64,000 nt of DNA, taken from NCBI RefSeq assembly GCF_015207525.1, contig NZ_JADEWR010000001.1, positions 1 through 64,000 of the forward strand. Reading direction: 5' to 3'. Below the pieces are notes generated by a model. It was not told the DNA's origin. It did not search any database and saw only the letters and a program-made list of their open reading frames with translations. Made by a program: the position numbers and the translations under genes. The DNA is from Nodosilinea sp. LEGE 06152 (GTDB taxonomy: Bacteria > Cyanobacteriota > Cyanobacteriia > Phormidesmidales > Phormidesmidaceae). Positions 1 through 9,220 of the stretch are shown piece by piece (the first letter of the stretch is position 1; each line of letters starts with the position of its first letter).

Positions 1-121
1 TACGGAGTCACAGGCTCCTGGCGATTTTTCGAGTTTTATCCTTAAAGGTGCGGCGACCCAAGCTACACGCGGTTTGCTTAACCTAGGGTGGGACGGTCTG
101 CCACACTTTTTAAGATACAAG

Positions 122-254
122 GGTGGGCACTGCCCACCAACCAACTCAGCAGTTGTACAGTCACCCTTTGGCTCGGTCGCTTGCAAGCATCAAGGGGGAG
201 CTGGGCTAAATTAGGTTGTGTATTTTTAAAGCGGGGTGGTGGGCAATGCCCACC
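122..254. repeat. Pair of GGTGGGCA palindromes, miniature-element-like
   Basis: Two palindromes, GGTGGGCA-C-TGCCCACC at 122-138 and GGTGGGCA-A-TGCCCACC at 238-254, bracket about 100 bp. Their outer edges (AGGG on the left, CCCT on the right) extend the inverted repeat, so the block looks like a small non-coding element with inverted ends. The same palindrome recurs near 14.5 kb and 36.6-36.8 kb. No convincing gene was seen in 1-274. Confidence 0.6.
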
Positions 255-274
255 CTACGGGTTTCATCCACCCA

Positions 275-1183
275 TCACCCACCGACGCGCGCTGCCTCCA
301 CGGCACGAGTTTCGCGAAACAGATGGCTCTCCATCTCGGCCTTGAGGCCCTGGTAGGCGGGGTGCTGCTGGATGGTTTCACGATCGCGGGGTCGCGGAAA
401 GGGCACGTCGAGAATCTCATCGATGCGGGCGGCGGGGCCGCGGGTCATCATCACAATGCGATCGCTCAGCAGCAGCGCCTCATCGATGCTGTGGGTAATC
501 ATGATCACGGTCTTGCGCTGCTGTTCCCAGATACGCTCCACCTCTTCTTGCAGAAAGCCTCGGGTGAGAGCGTCGAGGGCACCGAAGGGCTCATCCATCA
601 GCAGAATCTGGGGGTTAATGGCGAGCGCCCGGGCGATGCCGACCCGCTGGCGCATGCCACCGGAGAGTTCGTGGGGGTGCTTGCGCTCGGCTCCGGTGAG
701 GCCGACGAGCTGGATGTGCTCTTTGATGATGCGATCGCGCTTTTTTGCCGAAATCTTTGGATCCACGGTTTCCACAGCAAACCGCAGGTTTTCCTCCACC
801 GTCATCCAGGGCATCAGGGCGTAGTTTTGAAAGACCATGCCCCGGTCTGGCCCCGGCCCGGTGATTGGGGCACCATTGAGCAAGATCTCACCACCGGAGA
901 TCGGGCTGAGGCCCGCAATCATGTTCAGCAAGGTCGATTTGCCGCAGCCCGAGGGGCCAATAATTGACACAAAGGTGTTGGGCTCGATCTCCAGGTCAAT
1001 GTTCTGGATGGCGACAAAATCGCGGCGGGCTTTGCCGGTGAGCTTACTAAACAGATCTTTTTTACCAGGGAAGACCTTGGCCACATTGCGAATCGACAGC
1101 TGGGCGGTCTGCGATCGCGCTCCTACCGGCTCTATCGTATTTGTGGGCGTATTCATAGGAGTGTTCACGGGGGCAATGCTCAT
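275..1183 (-). CDS. ABC transporter ATP-binding protein, nitrate/sulfonate/bicarbonate type
   Basis: This is the ATPase of a NitT/TauT-family importer, working on the cytoplasmic face. Walker A (GPSGCGKST) is near residues 76-84, the signature LSGGMRQR near 173-180 and Walker B (ILLMDEP) near 193-199. A D-loop (GALDALTR) follows, then the switch His (MITHS). The length of 302 residues fits NrtD/CynD/SsuB-like proteins. It lacks the extra solute-binding domain found fused to NrtC. The start ATG overlaps the stop of the upstream permease gene (ATGA), so the two are translationally coupled. The substrate cannot be read from the ATPase; nitrate, cyanate and other small anions are the family options. 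The first 25 residues are Thr/Pro-rich and not typical of the fold. Confidence 0.93.
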   Translation of the reverse strand: MSIAPVNTPMNTPTNTIEPVGARSQTAQLSIRNVAKVFPGKKDLFSKLTGKARRDFVAIQNIDLEIEPNTFVSIIGPSGCGKSTLLNMIAGLSPISGGEILLNGAPITGPGPDRGMVFQNYALMPWMTVEENLRFAVETVDPKISAKKRDRIIKEHIQLVGLTGAERKHPHELSGGMRQRVGIARALAINPQILLMDEPFGALDALTRGFLQEEVERIWEQQRKTVIMITHSIDEALLLSDRIVMMTRGPAARIDEILDVPFPRPRDRETIQQHPAYQGLKAEMESHLFRETRAVEAARVGG

Positions 1184-2019
1184 GAGTTTCGACCAAAGGC
1201 AACAAATTTTTCGAGGGCAGCAAACAGACTATCGAGCACCAGTCCCGTCAACCCAATGATGAAAATGGCCACCAGAATATTCGGGATTGACAGGTTGTTC
1301 CACTCGTTCCAGATGAAGTAGCCCAGACCCGTGCCCAGCAGCATCTCCGCCGCCACAATCACCAGCCAGGCAATGCCCATGCTGATGCGCAGGCCCGACA
1401 CAATATTCGGCAGCGCCGCCGGAATAATCACCTTGACGATGGTGCGCAGGCGCGAGGCCCCCAGAGTTTTTGAGACATCCAGATACTCCTGGTCAACGTT
1501 GGCTACCCCAAAGGTGGTGTTAATCAGCGTCGGCCACATGCTGGAGATAAAAATAATGAAAATGCCGGTTTTCTCGGAATCGCGCAGCAGGTAGAGACCC
1601 AGGGGCAGCCAGGCCAGGGGCGAAATCGGCTTGAGCAGCTGGATGTAGGGGTTAAACGCCTTAAAGGCCACGGGCGAAATGCCGATTAAAATGCCCAGGG
1701 GCACCGCCACCAGCGACGCCGCAATATAGCCGATCGCCACCCGCCTGAGGCTGATTAGCAAATTCCAACCAATGCCCAGGTCATTGGGGCCGTTGCGGTA
1801 GAACGGATTTGTCACCCACCACCAAAACTCTTTAAGGGTTTCGGTGGCGGTGGGCACGCCCCGCACAAACCAGCCAGATTTGGCTCCAATTTCCCAAAAC
1901 AGCAGAAAAATGCTGAGGGAGACTATAAATAGCGCCAACGCCCTCACATTTTCGTTGTGCCAGAGCGGAGTTTGCCGCTCCGCTATGACCAATCCAGGCG
2001 TACTGTGACTCGCCGCCAT
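1180..2019 (-). CDS. ABC transporter permease, NrtB/CynB-like
   Basis: This 279-residue inner-membrane permease belongs to the binding-protein-dependent family that includes NrtB, CmpB, CynB and SsuC. About six hydrophobic segments are visible. The cytoplasmic EAA loop that docks on the ATPase is clear ([21 protein letters not shown], residues about 182-202). A good ribosome binding site (AGGAGG) lies a few bases before the ATG. The gene sits between the binding protein (97 bp upstream) and the ATPase (4-bp overlap), which completes a three-gene importer operon. Substrate is unknown. Confidence 0.92.
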   Translation of the reverse strand: MAASHSTPGLVIAERQTPLWHNENVRALALFIVSLSIFLLFWEIGAKSGWFVRGVPTATETLKEFWWWVTNPFYRNGPNDLGIGWNLLISLRRVAIGYIAASLVAVPLGILIGISPVAFKAFNPYIQLLKPISPLAWLPLGLYLLRDSEKTGIFIIFISSMWPTLINTTFGVANVDQEYLDVSKTLGASRLRTIVKVIIPAALPNIVSGLRISMGIAWLVIVAAEMLLGTGLGYFIWNEWNNLSIPNILVAIFIIGLTGLVLDSLFAALEKFVAFGRNS

Positions 2020-2115
2020 AATTCGTGCCTCCTAAAAACTGCGCCGACTGCGAATGTTCCAATGACTCAGATCACCCCGTAGGGAGGGGTGGAGCTAGCC
2101 TGGGCCACACGGATT

Positions 2116-3759
2116 CTATTTGCCAAATTGATCAACCTGGCCTTTGACGTAGTCTGCCGAGGCCGCGGGGTCAAAGGTGTCGAAGGCCAGGGTTTCGGTG
2201 CGATCGGTCTCGAAGGGGGGCTGTTCGCCCAGTTCTAGAGCCAGCTCTCGGGCCAGGTCAGTTAAAAAGATCTCTTCACCCACCTGGTTGATGTCGCTGT
2301 TGCTCACGGTGGCGGCGGTGTTGCCTTCGCCGAGCAGCTCCCAGCGCACCAGCTGCGACGAGATCCACTTGGCGAAGCTCTGCCAGGGGTAGGGGTCAAA
2401 GCCAATGCGATCGGGCACCGAAAGCGTGTTGCCCTGGCCATCGTCAAAGTTGCCGGTGAGCACCGCTTCGACCACCTCGGGGGGCTGATTCAAGAAGGCG
2501 CGATCGGAAATGGCGGCGGCAATTTCGGGCCGGTTGGCAGGGTCTTGGGCGTAGGCGGCCGCTTCGATGATGGCCTTATTCAAAGACCGGAAGGAGTTGG
2601 GGTTGGCGGTAATCCAGTCGTCGCTGGCGGCAAAGGCGCAGCAGGGGTGGCCATCCCACAGGTCTTTGGTCAGCATGTGAATGAATCCGGCCCCTTCGTA
2701 GACTGCCCGCTGATTGAACGGATCGGGCATCAGCATGGCGTCGATGTCCCCGGCGATCAGCTGGGCAATGCTGTCTGGGGGCGGTACGGGACGAATCTGC
2801 ACATCCACATCAGGATCCAACCCACCGGAGGCCAGGTAGTAGCGGAGCAGCAGATTGTGCATGGAGTAGGGGAAGGGCACACCGATCACAAAGCCCTTGA
2901 AATCGGCCGGGCCTTCTACGTTGCCTTTGTGGCGCTCGGCCACGGTGATAGCCTGACCATTAATGTTCTCAATGCTGGCCAGCTTGACGCCAAAGGCGGC
3001 GGAGCCGAGGCCAAGGGTCATGGCGATGGGCATGGGGGCCAGCATGTGGTAGGCGTCGAGTTCGCCTGCGATCGCAGAATCGCGCACCGCGCCCCAGCTC
3101 GGCATTTTCACCACCGAGGCGTTGAAGCCATACTTCTCGTAGAAGCCCAGCGGCTCCGACATAATGATCGGCGTGGCGCAGGTGATAGGAATAAAGCCTA
3201 CCTGAATGTCGGTTTTCTCCAGGTTGCTGGTGTCGATGGGAGCCGCCTCCGCCTCTTCCGCTACGGGGTCGTCGCTACCGCCAGCGCAGCTTGCCAGGGT
3301 GACCAGGGCGGCCCCCAGCGCCATATTCTTGAGAAACTCGCGCCGGGTCGCGCCGCTGTTGCGCACCGAGTCGGCAAAAAACAGTCCCGCCTGAGGGCCA
3401 AAGGCAGCGGCAAAGGCATTTTCTAACCCGCCCGCCTGCTTGCACAGCGCCAGAATCAGCTTTTCGCGCTGGGGGTCATTGCGGCCCACCCGCTTGAGAA
3501 ACAGGGCCTTGCGCAGCTCGTAGGTGTTGACGGTGTCGGCGGCGCACAGCTGGTTTTGCTTATAGACCCCCATTTTCACCAGGTCGTCGACCATATCGAC
3601 GGGGTCGCTGGGCATCGTTTCCATAAACCGCGAGTGATCACCCGTAAAGTGCATCGTGCCGCAGTCTCGGCAGGGGCGGCCGGGCAACATCAGGGAGGGG
3701 GATGTGCAACTCAAACTGCCCCAGTCGTTGAGCGATTTTGCTACTGCTGAAATGACCAT
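2116..3759 (-). CDS. NrtA/CmpA-family solute-binding lipoprotein with long N-terminal extension
   Basis: Residues about 180-547 form an NMT1-type binding protein of the nitrate/bicarbonate/cyanate group (QVGFIPIT, DAYHMLAPMPIAM, GVPFPYSMHNLLLRYYL). Before it is a twin-arginine-like signal (TRREFLKN, Arg139-Arg140) with a hydrophobic run and a lipobox ending LASC (Cys158). Unusually, about 138 residues precede the signal. They look protein-like and include Cys18, Cys30 and Cys33 (CRDCG). No Shine-Dalgarno was seen before the ATG at 3759 or before the in-frame ATG at 3654. A GTG just before the Arg pair would give a conventional signal peptide, but it leaves a long open upstream frame unexplained. 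The downstream permease and ATPase complete the transporter. Confidence 0.87.
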   Translation of the reverse strand: MVISAVAKSLNDWGSLSCTSPSLMLPGRPCRDCGTMHFTGDHSRFMETMPSDPVDMVDDLVKMGVYKQNQLCAADTVNTYELRKALFLKRVGRNDPQREKLILALCKQAGGLENAFAAAFGPQAGLFFADSVRNSGATRREFLKNMALGAALVTLASCAGGSDDPVAEEAEAAPIDTSNLEKTDIQVGFIPITCATPIIMSEPLGFYEKYGFNASVVKMPSWGAVRDSAIAGELDAYHMLAPMPIAMTLGLGSAAFGVKLASIENINGQAITVAERHKGNVEGPADFKGFVIGVPFPYSMHNLLLRYYLASGGLDPDVDVQIRPVPPPDSIAQLIAGDIDAMLMPDPFNQRAVYEGAGFIHMLTKDLWDGHPCCAFAASDDWITANPNSFRSLNKAIIEAAAYAQDPANRPEIAAAISDRAFLNQPPEVVEAVLTGNFDDGQGNTLSVPDRIGFDPYPWQSFAKWISSQLVRWELLGEGNTAATVSNSDINQVGEEIFLTDLARELALELGEQPPFETDRTETLAFDTFDPAASADYVKGQVDQFGK

Positions 3760-3996
3760 AAACGGATAGTTGAATGCGACAAAAACCTTTCCCTAACCAA
3801 CCTGAGCGCTCGCTCTAGCGAAGTGTAGAGACCGCTCCGCTGCTCAATGGCCTAGACCAATCACCTAAGTTGTGAAGGCTAGCTTACCCAAGCTACTCAG
3901 TAAATCTACCAAGCTCAAATCCAAATTGCGTTGGATCATTTTTTGGACATCATAGGACTTTCTTTTGGAGTTGATTTCTAGATCCAAAATCAAGTA

Positions 3997-4830
3997 CTAA
4001 TTTGTTGTTTCAGCTACAGATTGTTGCCTCCAAACCTGTGGAGAAACACCGTGAAATTGACGAAACTGCCGAGTAAAATAACTTGCATCGCCATAGCCCG
4101 TAGTCTCAGCAATGTGTCGCACCGACTGGTCGGTGGTAGCCAGCAGGGTTTTGGCCTGGGCCATGCGCCGCTCAATAATCCACTGTTTGACGGTGCGTCC
4201 GGTGTGCGATTGCACCAAGTTGGTCAGGTAGGCGGGGGAGTAGCCCGCTTCCTGGGCCACATCGTTAAGGCTGATGGGCTGGTCGTAGCGGGCCTCAATA
4301 AAGCGAAAGACAGCGGCTAGCTTAGGGTCGGTAGGAAAAATATCGTGGAGCGAAGATGGAGACGCAGCCTGATTCTGGACTTCTTGGTGGGGGCCATAAA
4401 GTGCCAAAAGCTGCTCCTGACGCTGCAGACGGCTGTTGATGGCCGCTAAAAACTGCTCGACGGTGCAGGGCTTGGTCAGATAGTCGTCGGCCCCGAGTTC
4501 CATGCCCCGGCGCAGGTCGTGCATCGCTACCTTGGCGGTGAGAAAGATCAGCGGAATCAGCGCCGTCTGTCGCGCCTTGCGCAGGGCCGAGAGCACCGAG
4601 TAGCCATCTAGATCGGGCATCATGATGTCGCAGACCACCAGGTCGGGGTTGTGCTGCTGGGCCATGGCTACACCGGCAGTGCCATCGCTGGCCCCCACTG
4701 CGCGAAACCCTTCAAACTCCAGACATTTAAGAAAAATGTTGCGAGTTTGGGCTTCGTCTTCAATGATCAGAATGGTCTTCACAGTGCTGTTAACTCGTAT
4801 GCCGACGGCTGATGAATTAGCCTTACTCAA
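3997..4830 (-). CDS. Response regulator with AraC-type DNA-binding domain
   Basis: Residues about 18-135 are a receiver domain: acidic pocket (IIEDE), phospho-acceptor Asp68 (VVCDIMMPDLDG), switch Thr in LTAK, and Lys120 in LTKP. Residues about 172-277 are an AraC/XylS double helix-turn-helix (ISLNDVAQEAGYSPAYLTNLVQ, then VRHIAETTGYGDASYFTRQF). It is a phosphorylation-controlled transcription factor. It lies 237 bp from the binding-protein gene and is divergent from a histidine kinase at 5155, so that kinase is the obvious partner and the ABC operon a plausible target (inference). A GTG 16 codons inside (4782) begins right at the receiver domain and is a possible alternative start. Confidence 0.9.
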   Translation of the reverse strand: MSKANSSAVGIRVNSTVKTILIIEDEAQTRNIFLKCLEFEGFRAVGASDGTAGVAMAQQHNPDLVVCDIMMPDLDGYSVLSALRKARQTALIPLIFLTAKVAMHDLRRGMELGADDYLTKPCTVEQFLAAINSRLQRQEQLLALYGPHQEVQNQAASPSSLHDIFPTDPKLAAVFRFIEARYDQPISLNDVAQEAGYSPAYLTNLVQSHTGRTVKQWIIERRMAQAKTLLATTDQSVRHIAETTGYGDASYFTRQFRQFHGVSPQVWRQQSVAETTN

Positions 4831-5154
4831 GGGTTAGCTGATTGCTAGAAAGGACATGAATATAGAGCTGCTGTTAGCCCAAAAAACAAAAAATAATTTA
4901 GGAAATATGTGCCAACTTAGCGCGATTAAATGCTTGGAATCGACGAAAACGTTAGGGCGACAGTAGTGTCGATAGAGCAAGATATTTTGTTAGACTACCG
5001 CGTCAGACGTTGAGCTGAGCGGTTACTATTTGAGGGCGATCGCATCCCCTACAATCCTTTAGTAAACCTTAAGTAGACAGGCTGTTGTATAGGTCGATAC
5101 ATTCTGCCTCGACTTAGGGCAAAACAAGGCCCAGAGTGATGGTTTAATTCAGCC
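4831..5154. other. Divergent intergenic region of the two-component pair
   Basis: This 324-bp gene-free stretch lies between the divergent response regulator and histidine kinase genes. It is more AT-rich than its surroundings and must hold both promoters. Apart from the NtcA-like box listed separately, no repeat or RNA structure was recognised. Confidence 0.6.
5087..5100 (+). promoter_or_regulatory. Possible NtcA-type site GTA-N8-TAC
   Basis: The sequence GTA-TAGGTCGA-TAC matches the NtcA core GTAN8TAC and ends 54 bp before the kinase start codon. A nitrogen-regulator site would suit a nitrate/cyanate-type transporter locus. No convincing -10 hexamer was found at the usual distance, and one such match is not rare by chance. 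Confidence 0.3.
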
Positions 5155-6420
5155 GTGATTGAGGCGCTGAGCGCACCAAATTATGCCCGGATTAGCATCA
5201 AGATGACCCAAACCTACTGGCTGCCCCCTCGACAGGCTGCTGCCGCCGCTCCCCTGGGGCAGGAGCTAGAGCACCTGCGCCGTCAGCACCAGCTCATTCT
5301 CAATGCGGTGGGCGAGGGTATCTACGGGCTCGACCTCGACGGCAACGTCACCTTTGTCAACCCCGCCGCTGCCGCCATGATTGGCTGGTCGACCGAGGAG
5401 CTGATTGGGCGATCGATGCATGCGGTCATGCACCATTCCCTGGCGGACGGCAGCCCCTACCAGCGCGAAGCCTGCCCGATCTACGCCGCGTTTCAGGACG
5501 GCAGCGTGCGGCGAATAACCAACGAGGTGTTTTGGCGCAAGGACGGCACCAGCTTTCCGGTGGAATATATCAGCACGCCGATGCGCGATGAGGAGGGGCA
5601 GCTGATTGGCACGGTGGTCACCTTTCGCGACATTACCCAGCGGCGCTGGGCCGAGCAAGTTTTGCAGCGGGCCAACGAGGAGCTAGAGCAAAAAGTGCAG
5701 GAGCGCACCGCCGAGCTACAGGCGGCGAACCAGCAGCTGCGGCAGCTGAGCGACATGCGATCGCGCTTTGTCTCGATGGTCTGCCACGAGTTTCGCAACC
5801 CGCTCAACAACATTGCTCTCACCGTGTCGTCGCTCAACCGCTACGACACCCAGCTGCGCCCCGACGAAAAAACCGACTACCTGCTCACCATCAACGCCAA
5901 CGTCGAGCGCATGACCCAGATGATCGACGACATTCTGGTGATTGGCAAAATTGAGGCCAAGGTGCTGGAGGTCAACCCCAAACCGCTAGATCTGGTGGGC
6001 TTCTGCCAGGATCTGCTGGCCGAGGGCGACTATCGCCGGCCCCAGGCTCCGATTCAGTTTGTTTGCCGCAGCCGCCAGGTGCTGGCCTGTCTGGATGAGC
6101 GACTGCTGCGATCGATTCTTAGCAACCTGCTCTCCAATGCGATTCGCTACACGCCGAGCGATCGCCCAATCTGGCTCAAGCTGGCCAAGCAGCGGGGGCA
6201 GGCCATTCTCAGGGTGCAGGACGAGGGCATTGGCATTCCAGCGGGCGATCGCAAGCAGCTGTTTGAGCCCTTTCACCGGGGGCAGAACGTCAGCAATATT
6301 CCCGGCACGGGGCTGGGGCTGAGCATCGTCAAGCAGTTTGTGCAGCTCCAGCAGGGCACCATCAAAGTCACCAGTCGAGTGGGGGCTGGCACCACGTTTA
6401 CGGTTAGCCTGCCCGCGTAG
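5155..6420 (+). CDS. PAS-domain sensor histidine kinase
   Basis: This is a soluble histidine kinase of 421 residues. A PAS domain spans about residues 42-165 (ILNAVGEGIYGLDLDGNVTF; VTFRDITQRR), followed by a coiled coil (about 166-200). The H-box has phospho-acceptor His211 (VCHEFRNPLNN). The HATPase domain shows an N-box (LLSNAIRYTP), G1 (DEGIGIP) and G2 (GTGLGLSIV). No membrane segment is evident, so the cue is probably intracellular. It is divergent from the AraC-type response regulator at 3997-4830 and most likely phosphorylates it. The start is GTG; an ATG at 5203 would remove 16 residues and is an alternative. Confidence 0.9.
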   Translation: MIEALSAPNYARISIKMTQTYWLPPRQAAAAAPLGQELEHLRRQHQLILNAVGEGIYGLDLDGNVTFVNPAAAAMIGWSTEELIGRSMHAVMHHSLADGSPYQREACPIYAAFQDGSVRRITNEVFWRKDGTSFPVEYISTPMRDEEGQLIGTVVTFRDITQRRWAEQVLQRANEELEQKVQERTAELQAANQQLRQLSDMRSRFVSMVCHEFRNPLNNIALTVSSLNRYDTQLRPDEKTDYLLTINANVERMTQMIDDILVIGKIEAKVLEVNPKPLDLVGFCQDLLAEGDYRRPQAPIQFVCRSRQVLACLDERLLRSILSNLLSNAIRYTPSDRPIWLKLAKQRGQAILRVQDEGIGIPAGDRKQLFEPFHRGQNVSNIPGTGLGLSIVKQFVQLQQGTIKVTSRVGAGTTFTVSLPA

Positions 6421-6568
6421 TGGGTTTACTGAAGGGGTGGTACAGCGCCTGGGCCGAGTGGTGGATTGTGGATCCGCTACTTTTGCTATTTGGCGATCGC
6501 TCCTGGGGTCAACGCCAGACGCGCTAGCCTGTGCCACAATTAGCGCCGTGTGATGGAGGGATGACATT

Positions 6569-8740
6569 GTGACGCAGCGGGTGATGCAGCCGGGCTTTTT
6601 ACTGATGGCCATCGCAGGGGTAGTCGGGAGTTGGGGCATCCCCAGCGTTCCGCTCTACGCCCAGACCGATGTCCCTGCCCTGGAGCAGCCTGCCGTTGAA
6701 GCGCTGGGCGACGACAGCGACCTCCGCTTCGATCCGCCGGAGGGCACTGCGCCTGCCCCCGCTGTACAGGCAAGGCCCGGTCGGCGGCCTGAGCACGTCC
6801 CCTCCATACCGCCCCTGCCCCCATCCCAGCGTCTCAGAGTGCTGCCGCCCGCTGACCCAGCCGGTGCTGCCGTAGAGGCGATCGGCCCCGCTGCGGGCGA
6901 CCCAGCCGAACAGATTGCCCCGGCGGTGATCGAGCTGTCGCCCACCGGACGGCCTCCCAGCCCGGTGGTATTTTTGGCCATGCAGCAGGAGCTTAAGAAC
7001 CTGATTGGTCGCTTTGAGAGCGCTCTGATTATGGCCAATTCCCTCAATGCATCGACGGTGTTAACCCTGCCCACCGGCCAGCCCGCGCTAAGCGCCGCCA
7101 GCCAGGTGAAGCTAGCCGGTCAGGAGACCTTTCTCCACCCCGCCCTGCAAAACGCTCAGCAGCTCTTGAATGAATGGGACGAGCTGCTGGCGGCGGGCAA
7201 GCATACGGAGGTGCGCGATCGCTGGCTGGCCGCCCGCACCGCCCTGTGGGACAGCTTTGCCACCGATCGTCCCGTAGACCAGGGCGAAATTCGCGCGGTG
7301 TGGCTCGATCGCGGCACCATTGTGCAGGCCAAGTCGCCCCAGGGGCTGAGCGCAATCTTCGACAAGCTGGCCGCCGCTGGTATCAATACCGTCTTCTTTG
7401 AGACGGTGAATGCGGGCTACACCATTTACCCCAGCCAGGTCGCCCCTGAGCAAAACCCCCTGACTCGCGGCTGGGATCCGCTGGCTGCTGCTGTGGAGCT
7501 GGCCCATCAGCGCGGCATGACCCTGCACGCCTGGGTGTGGGTGTTTGCAGCGGGCAACCAGCGCCACAACCGCCTGCTCAACCAGCCCGCCGACTACCCC
7601 GGTCCGGTTATCTCCCAGCACCCCACCTGGGCGGGCTACGACAACAGCGGCAACCGCATTCCTCGCGGGCAAGACAAGCCCTTTCTCGACCCCGCCAACC
7701 CCGAGGTGCGCAGCTACCTGACCCGACTGATGACCGAAATTGTCACCCAGTACGAGGTCGATGGCCTGCACCTCGACTACATTCGCTACCCCTTTCAAGA
7801 CCCTGGGGCCAACCGCACCTACGGCTACGGCGAGGTAGCCCGCCATCGGTTTGAGAGCACCAGCGGGGTGGATCCGTTGACCCTGAACCCCCGCGCCAGC
7901 GGACTCGATCGCAATCAAGAGATTCAGCAGCAGGTGCTGTGGCAGCGCTGGACTGAGTTTCGCACTCACCAGGTGACCTCGTTTGTAGAAGGCATCTCCA
8001 GCACCCTGCGGCGACAGCGCCCTGGCCTCGTTATGTCAGCAGCGGTGTTTGCCAACCCCGAGCACGATCGCCTTCAGCGCATTCAGCAAGACTGGGGCAC
8101 CTGGGCGCGAGCCAACTACCTCGACTGGATTGTGCTGATGAGCTACGCGGGCGATACCAGCCGCTTCGAGCGCATTGTCTCCCCCTGGCTGGTGAATGAA
8201 TCGTTTGGCTCCACCCTGGTTATCCCCGGCATTCGCCTGCTCAACCTGTCGAATGCCGCTACCCTCGACCAGATGCAGGCTAGCCGCGACTTGCCCACCC
8301 CCGGCTATGCCCTGTTTGCCACCGCCGACCTGAATGCTGAGCTGAATGCGGTGCTGGCCCAGACCCAGGCCCCAGTCGGCAATAGCAGCCAGCCCGGCCC
8401 CACCACCCCCTATGCGATGGCCTTCAGCCGTTATGAAGCGCTCCAGCGCGAGTGGAGCTGGCTGCTCACCCAAGATCGTCTATGGATGGATCGCGGCACT
8501 CTAGAACCCTGGGTTGAGGCGGTCAACGCCCTGGGCACCGAGTTTGAAACCCTATCCCAAGAACCATCGCGCCGCCACCTGGCCAACGTGAAAGCCGGAC
8601 TTGCTAGAGTGCAGGAGCCGCTGAATCAGGGAGTGCTGATCGACACTGCCAACAGCCGCTACCGCCTGCGATCGTGGCAGCATCGGCTGGCTGCGATCGA
8701 GCAGCTGCTGTCCTACGGAGAGAGAACTCAACAGCCATAG
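6569..8740 (+). CDS. Exported glycoside-hydrolase-like protein (GHL10/DUF187 family)
   Basis: This 723-residue protein starts with GTG after a good GGAGGG site, then a signal peptide (to about residue 32, ending LYAQT) and a Pro/Ala-rich low-complexity linker (about 35-120). Residues about 240-560 are a TIM-barrel domain of the GHL10/DUF187 type: EIRAVWLDRG, then GINTVFFETVNAG, HAWVWVFAAGN, LDPANPEVRSYL and DGLHLDYIRYP. Relatives are predicted glycosidases of the cell surface; substrate is unknown. The last 150 residues are helical and unassigned. It probably acts in the periplasm or outside the cell. The neighbours are unrelated and no operon is visible. Confidence 0.85.
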   Translation: MTQRVMQPGFLLMAIAGVVGSWGIPSVPLYAQTDVPALEQPAVEALGDDSDLRFDPPEGTAPAPAVQARPGRRPEHVPSIPPLPPSQRLRVLPPADPAGAAVEAIGPAAGDPAEQIAPAVIELSPTGRPPSPVVFLAMQQELKNLIGRFESALIMANSLNASTVLTLPTGQPALSAASQVKLAGQETFLHPALQNAQQLLNEWDELLAAGKHTEVRDRWLAARTALWDSFATDRPVDQGEIRAVWLDRGTIVQAKSPQGLSAIFDKLAAAGINTVFFETVNAGYTIYPSQVAPEQNPLTRGWDPLAAAVELAHQRGMTLHAWVWVFAAGNQRHNRLLNQPADYPGPVISQHPTWAGYDNSGNRIPRGQDKPFLDPANPEVRSYLTRLMTEIVTQYEVDGLHLDYIRYPFQDPGANRTYGYGEVARHRFESTSGVDPLTLNPRASGLDRNQEIQQQVLWQRWTEFRTHQVTSFVEGISSTLRRQRPGLVMSAAVFANPEHDRLQRIQQDWGTWARANYLDWIVLMSYAGDTSRFERIVSPWLVNESFGSTLVIPGIRLLNLSNAATLDQMQASRDLPTPGYALFATADLNAELNAVLAQTQAPVGNSSQPGPTTPYAMAFSRYEALQREWSWLLTQDRLWMDRGTLEPWVEAVNALGTEFETLSQEPSRRHLANVKAGLARVQEPLNQGVLIDTANSRYRLRSWQHRLAAIEQLLSYGERTQQP

Positions 8741-8796
8741 CTGTCAGGTTTGCTGGGCGATCGCCCCAATCCGCTTTGTGACAGGAAACCTTGATT

Positions 8797-9141
8797 ATGA
8801 ATGTCCAACTTTGGCAAGAGAAAATCGTAGAAGTATTAAAAGATATAGCTGACGAAGAATTTCAAAGAGAAGCCTGGTTTGAACAAGGTGACAAGGTCTC
8901 ATCTCCAGAGGAATTATACTGTAATCTTCTTGAAGACTTTGTCTTTGAAGAATTTATTGAGAAGCAGGAAAGTTTGCTTTCCAATATTCAGCTAATTTGG
9001 GCAAGAGAACTTATCAGCAAGATGAGAGCCTTTAAAGGCAAAATATTCTCTTGCTCTGACCCTAAAGAAATATTAGATGATGAAAGGTGGAGGGAAATTT
9101 CTCAACTTGCAGATCACTTGAAAGCAACTTTTAAGGCGTGA
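8797..9141 (+). CDS. Small acidic protein of unknown function
   Basis: Not recognised. It is 114 residues, acidic and predicted mostly helical (MNVQLWQEKIVEVLKD; FVFEEFIEKQESLLSN), with no signal or membrane segment. The ATG at 8797 follows ACAGGAAACC; a TTG two codons upstream is less likely. Base composition is clearly more AT-rich than in the flanking genes, as in the next gene at 9221, which suggests recent acquisition. Small acidic proteins of this look can be immunity proteins or antitoxins, but no toxin-like partner is evident. Confidence 0.7.
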   Translation: MNVQLWQEKIVEVLKDIADEEFQREAWFEQGDKVSSPEELYCNLLEDFVFEEFIEKQESLLSNIQLIWARELISKMRAFKGKIFSCSDPKEILDDERWREISQLADHLKATFKA

Positions 9142-9220
9142 ATAAGATGTTTGGAATTTTCATTTCGATCGCAATAAATTTGCGTTAATCGATAGGAGTG
9201 ACCAGAATATAGACGAAAAT

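Noticed and set aside
88..345. Short open frame at the left edge
   Set aside because: It reads through the palindromic repeat pair at 122-254 and has no protein-like features.
236..967. 243-codon open frame on the plus strand
   Set aside because: It is antisense to the ABC ATPase gene (275-1183), whose motifs are unmistakable. The plus-strand translation is His/Gly/Ala-rich, as expected for the shadow of a GC-rich gene.
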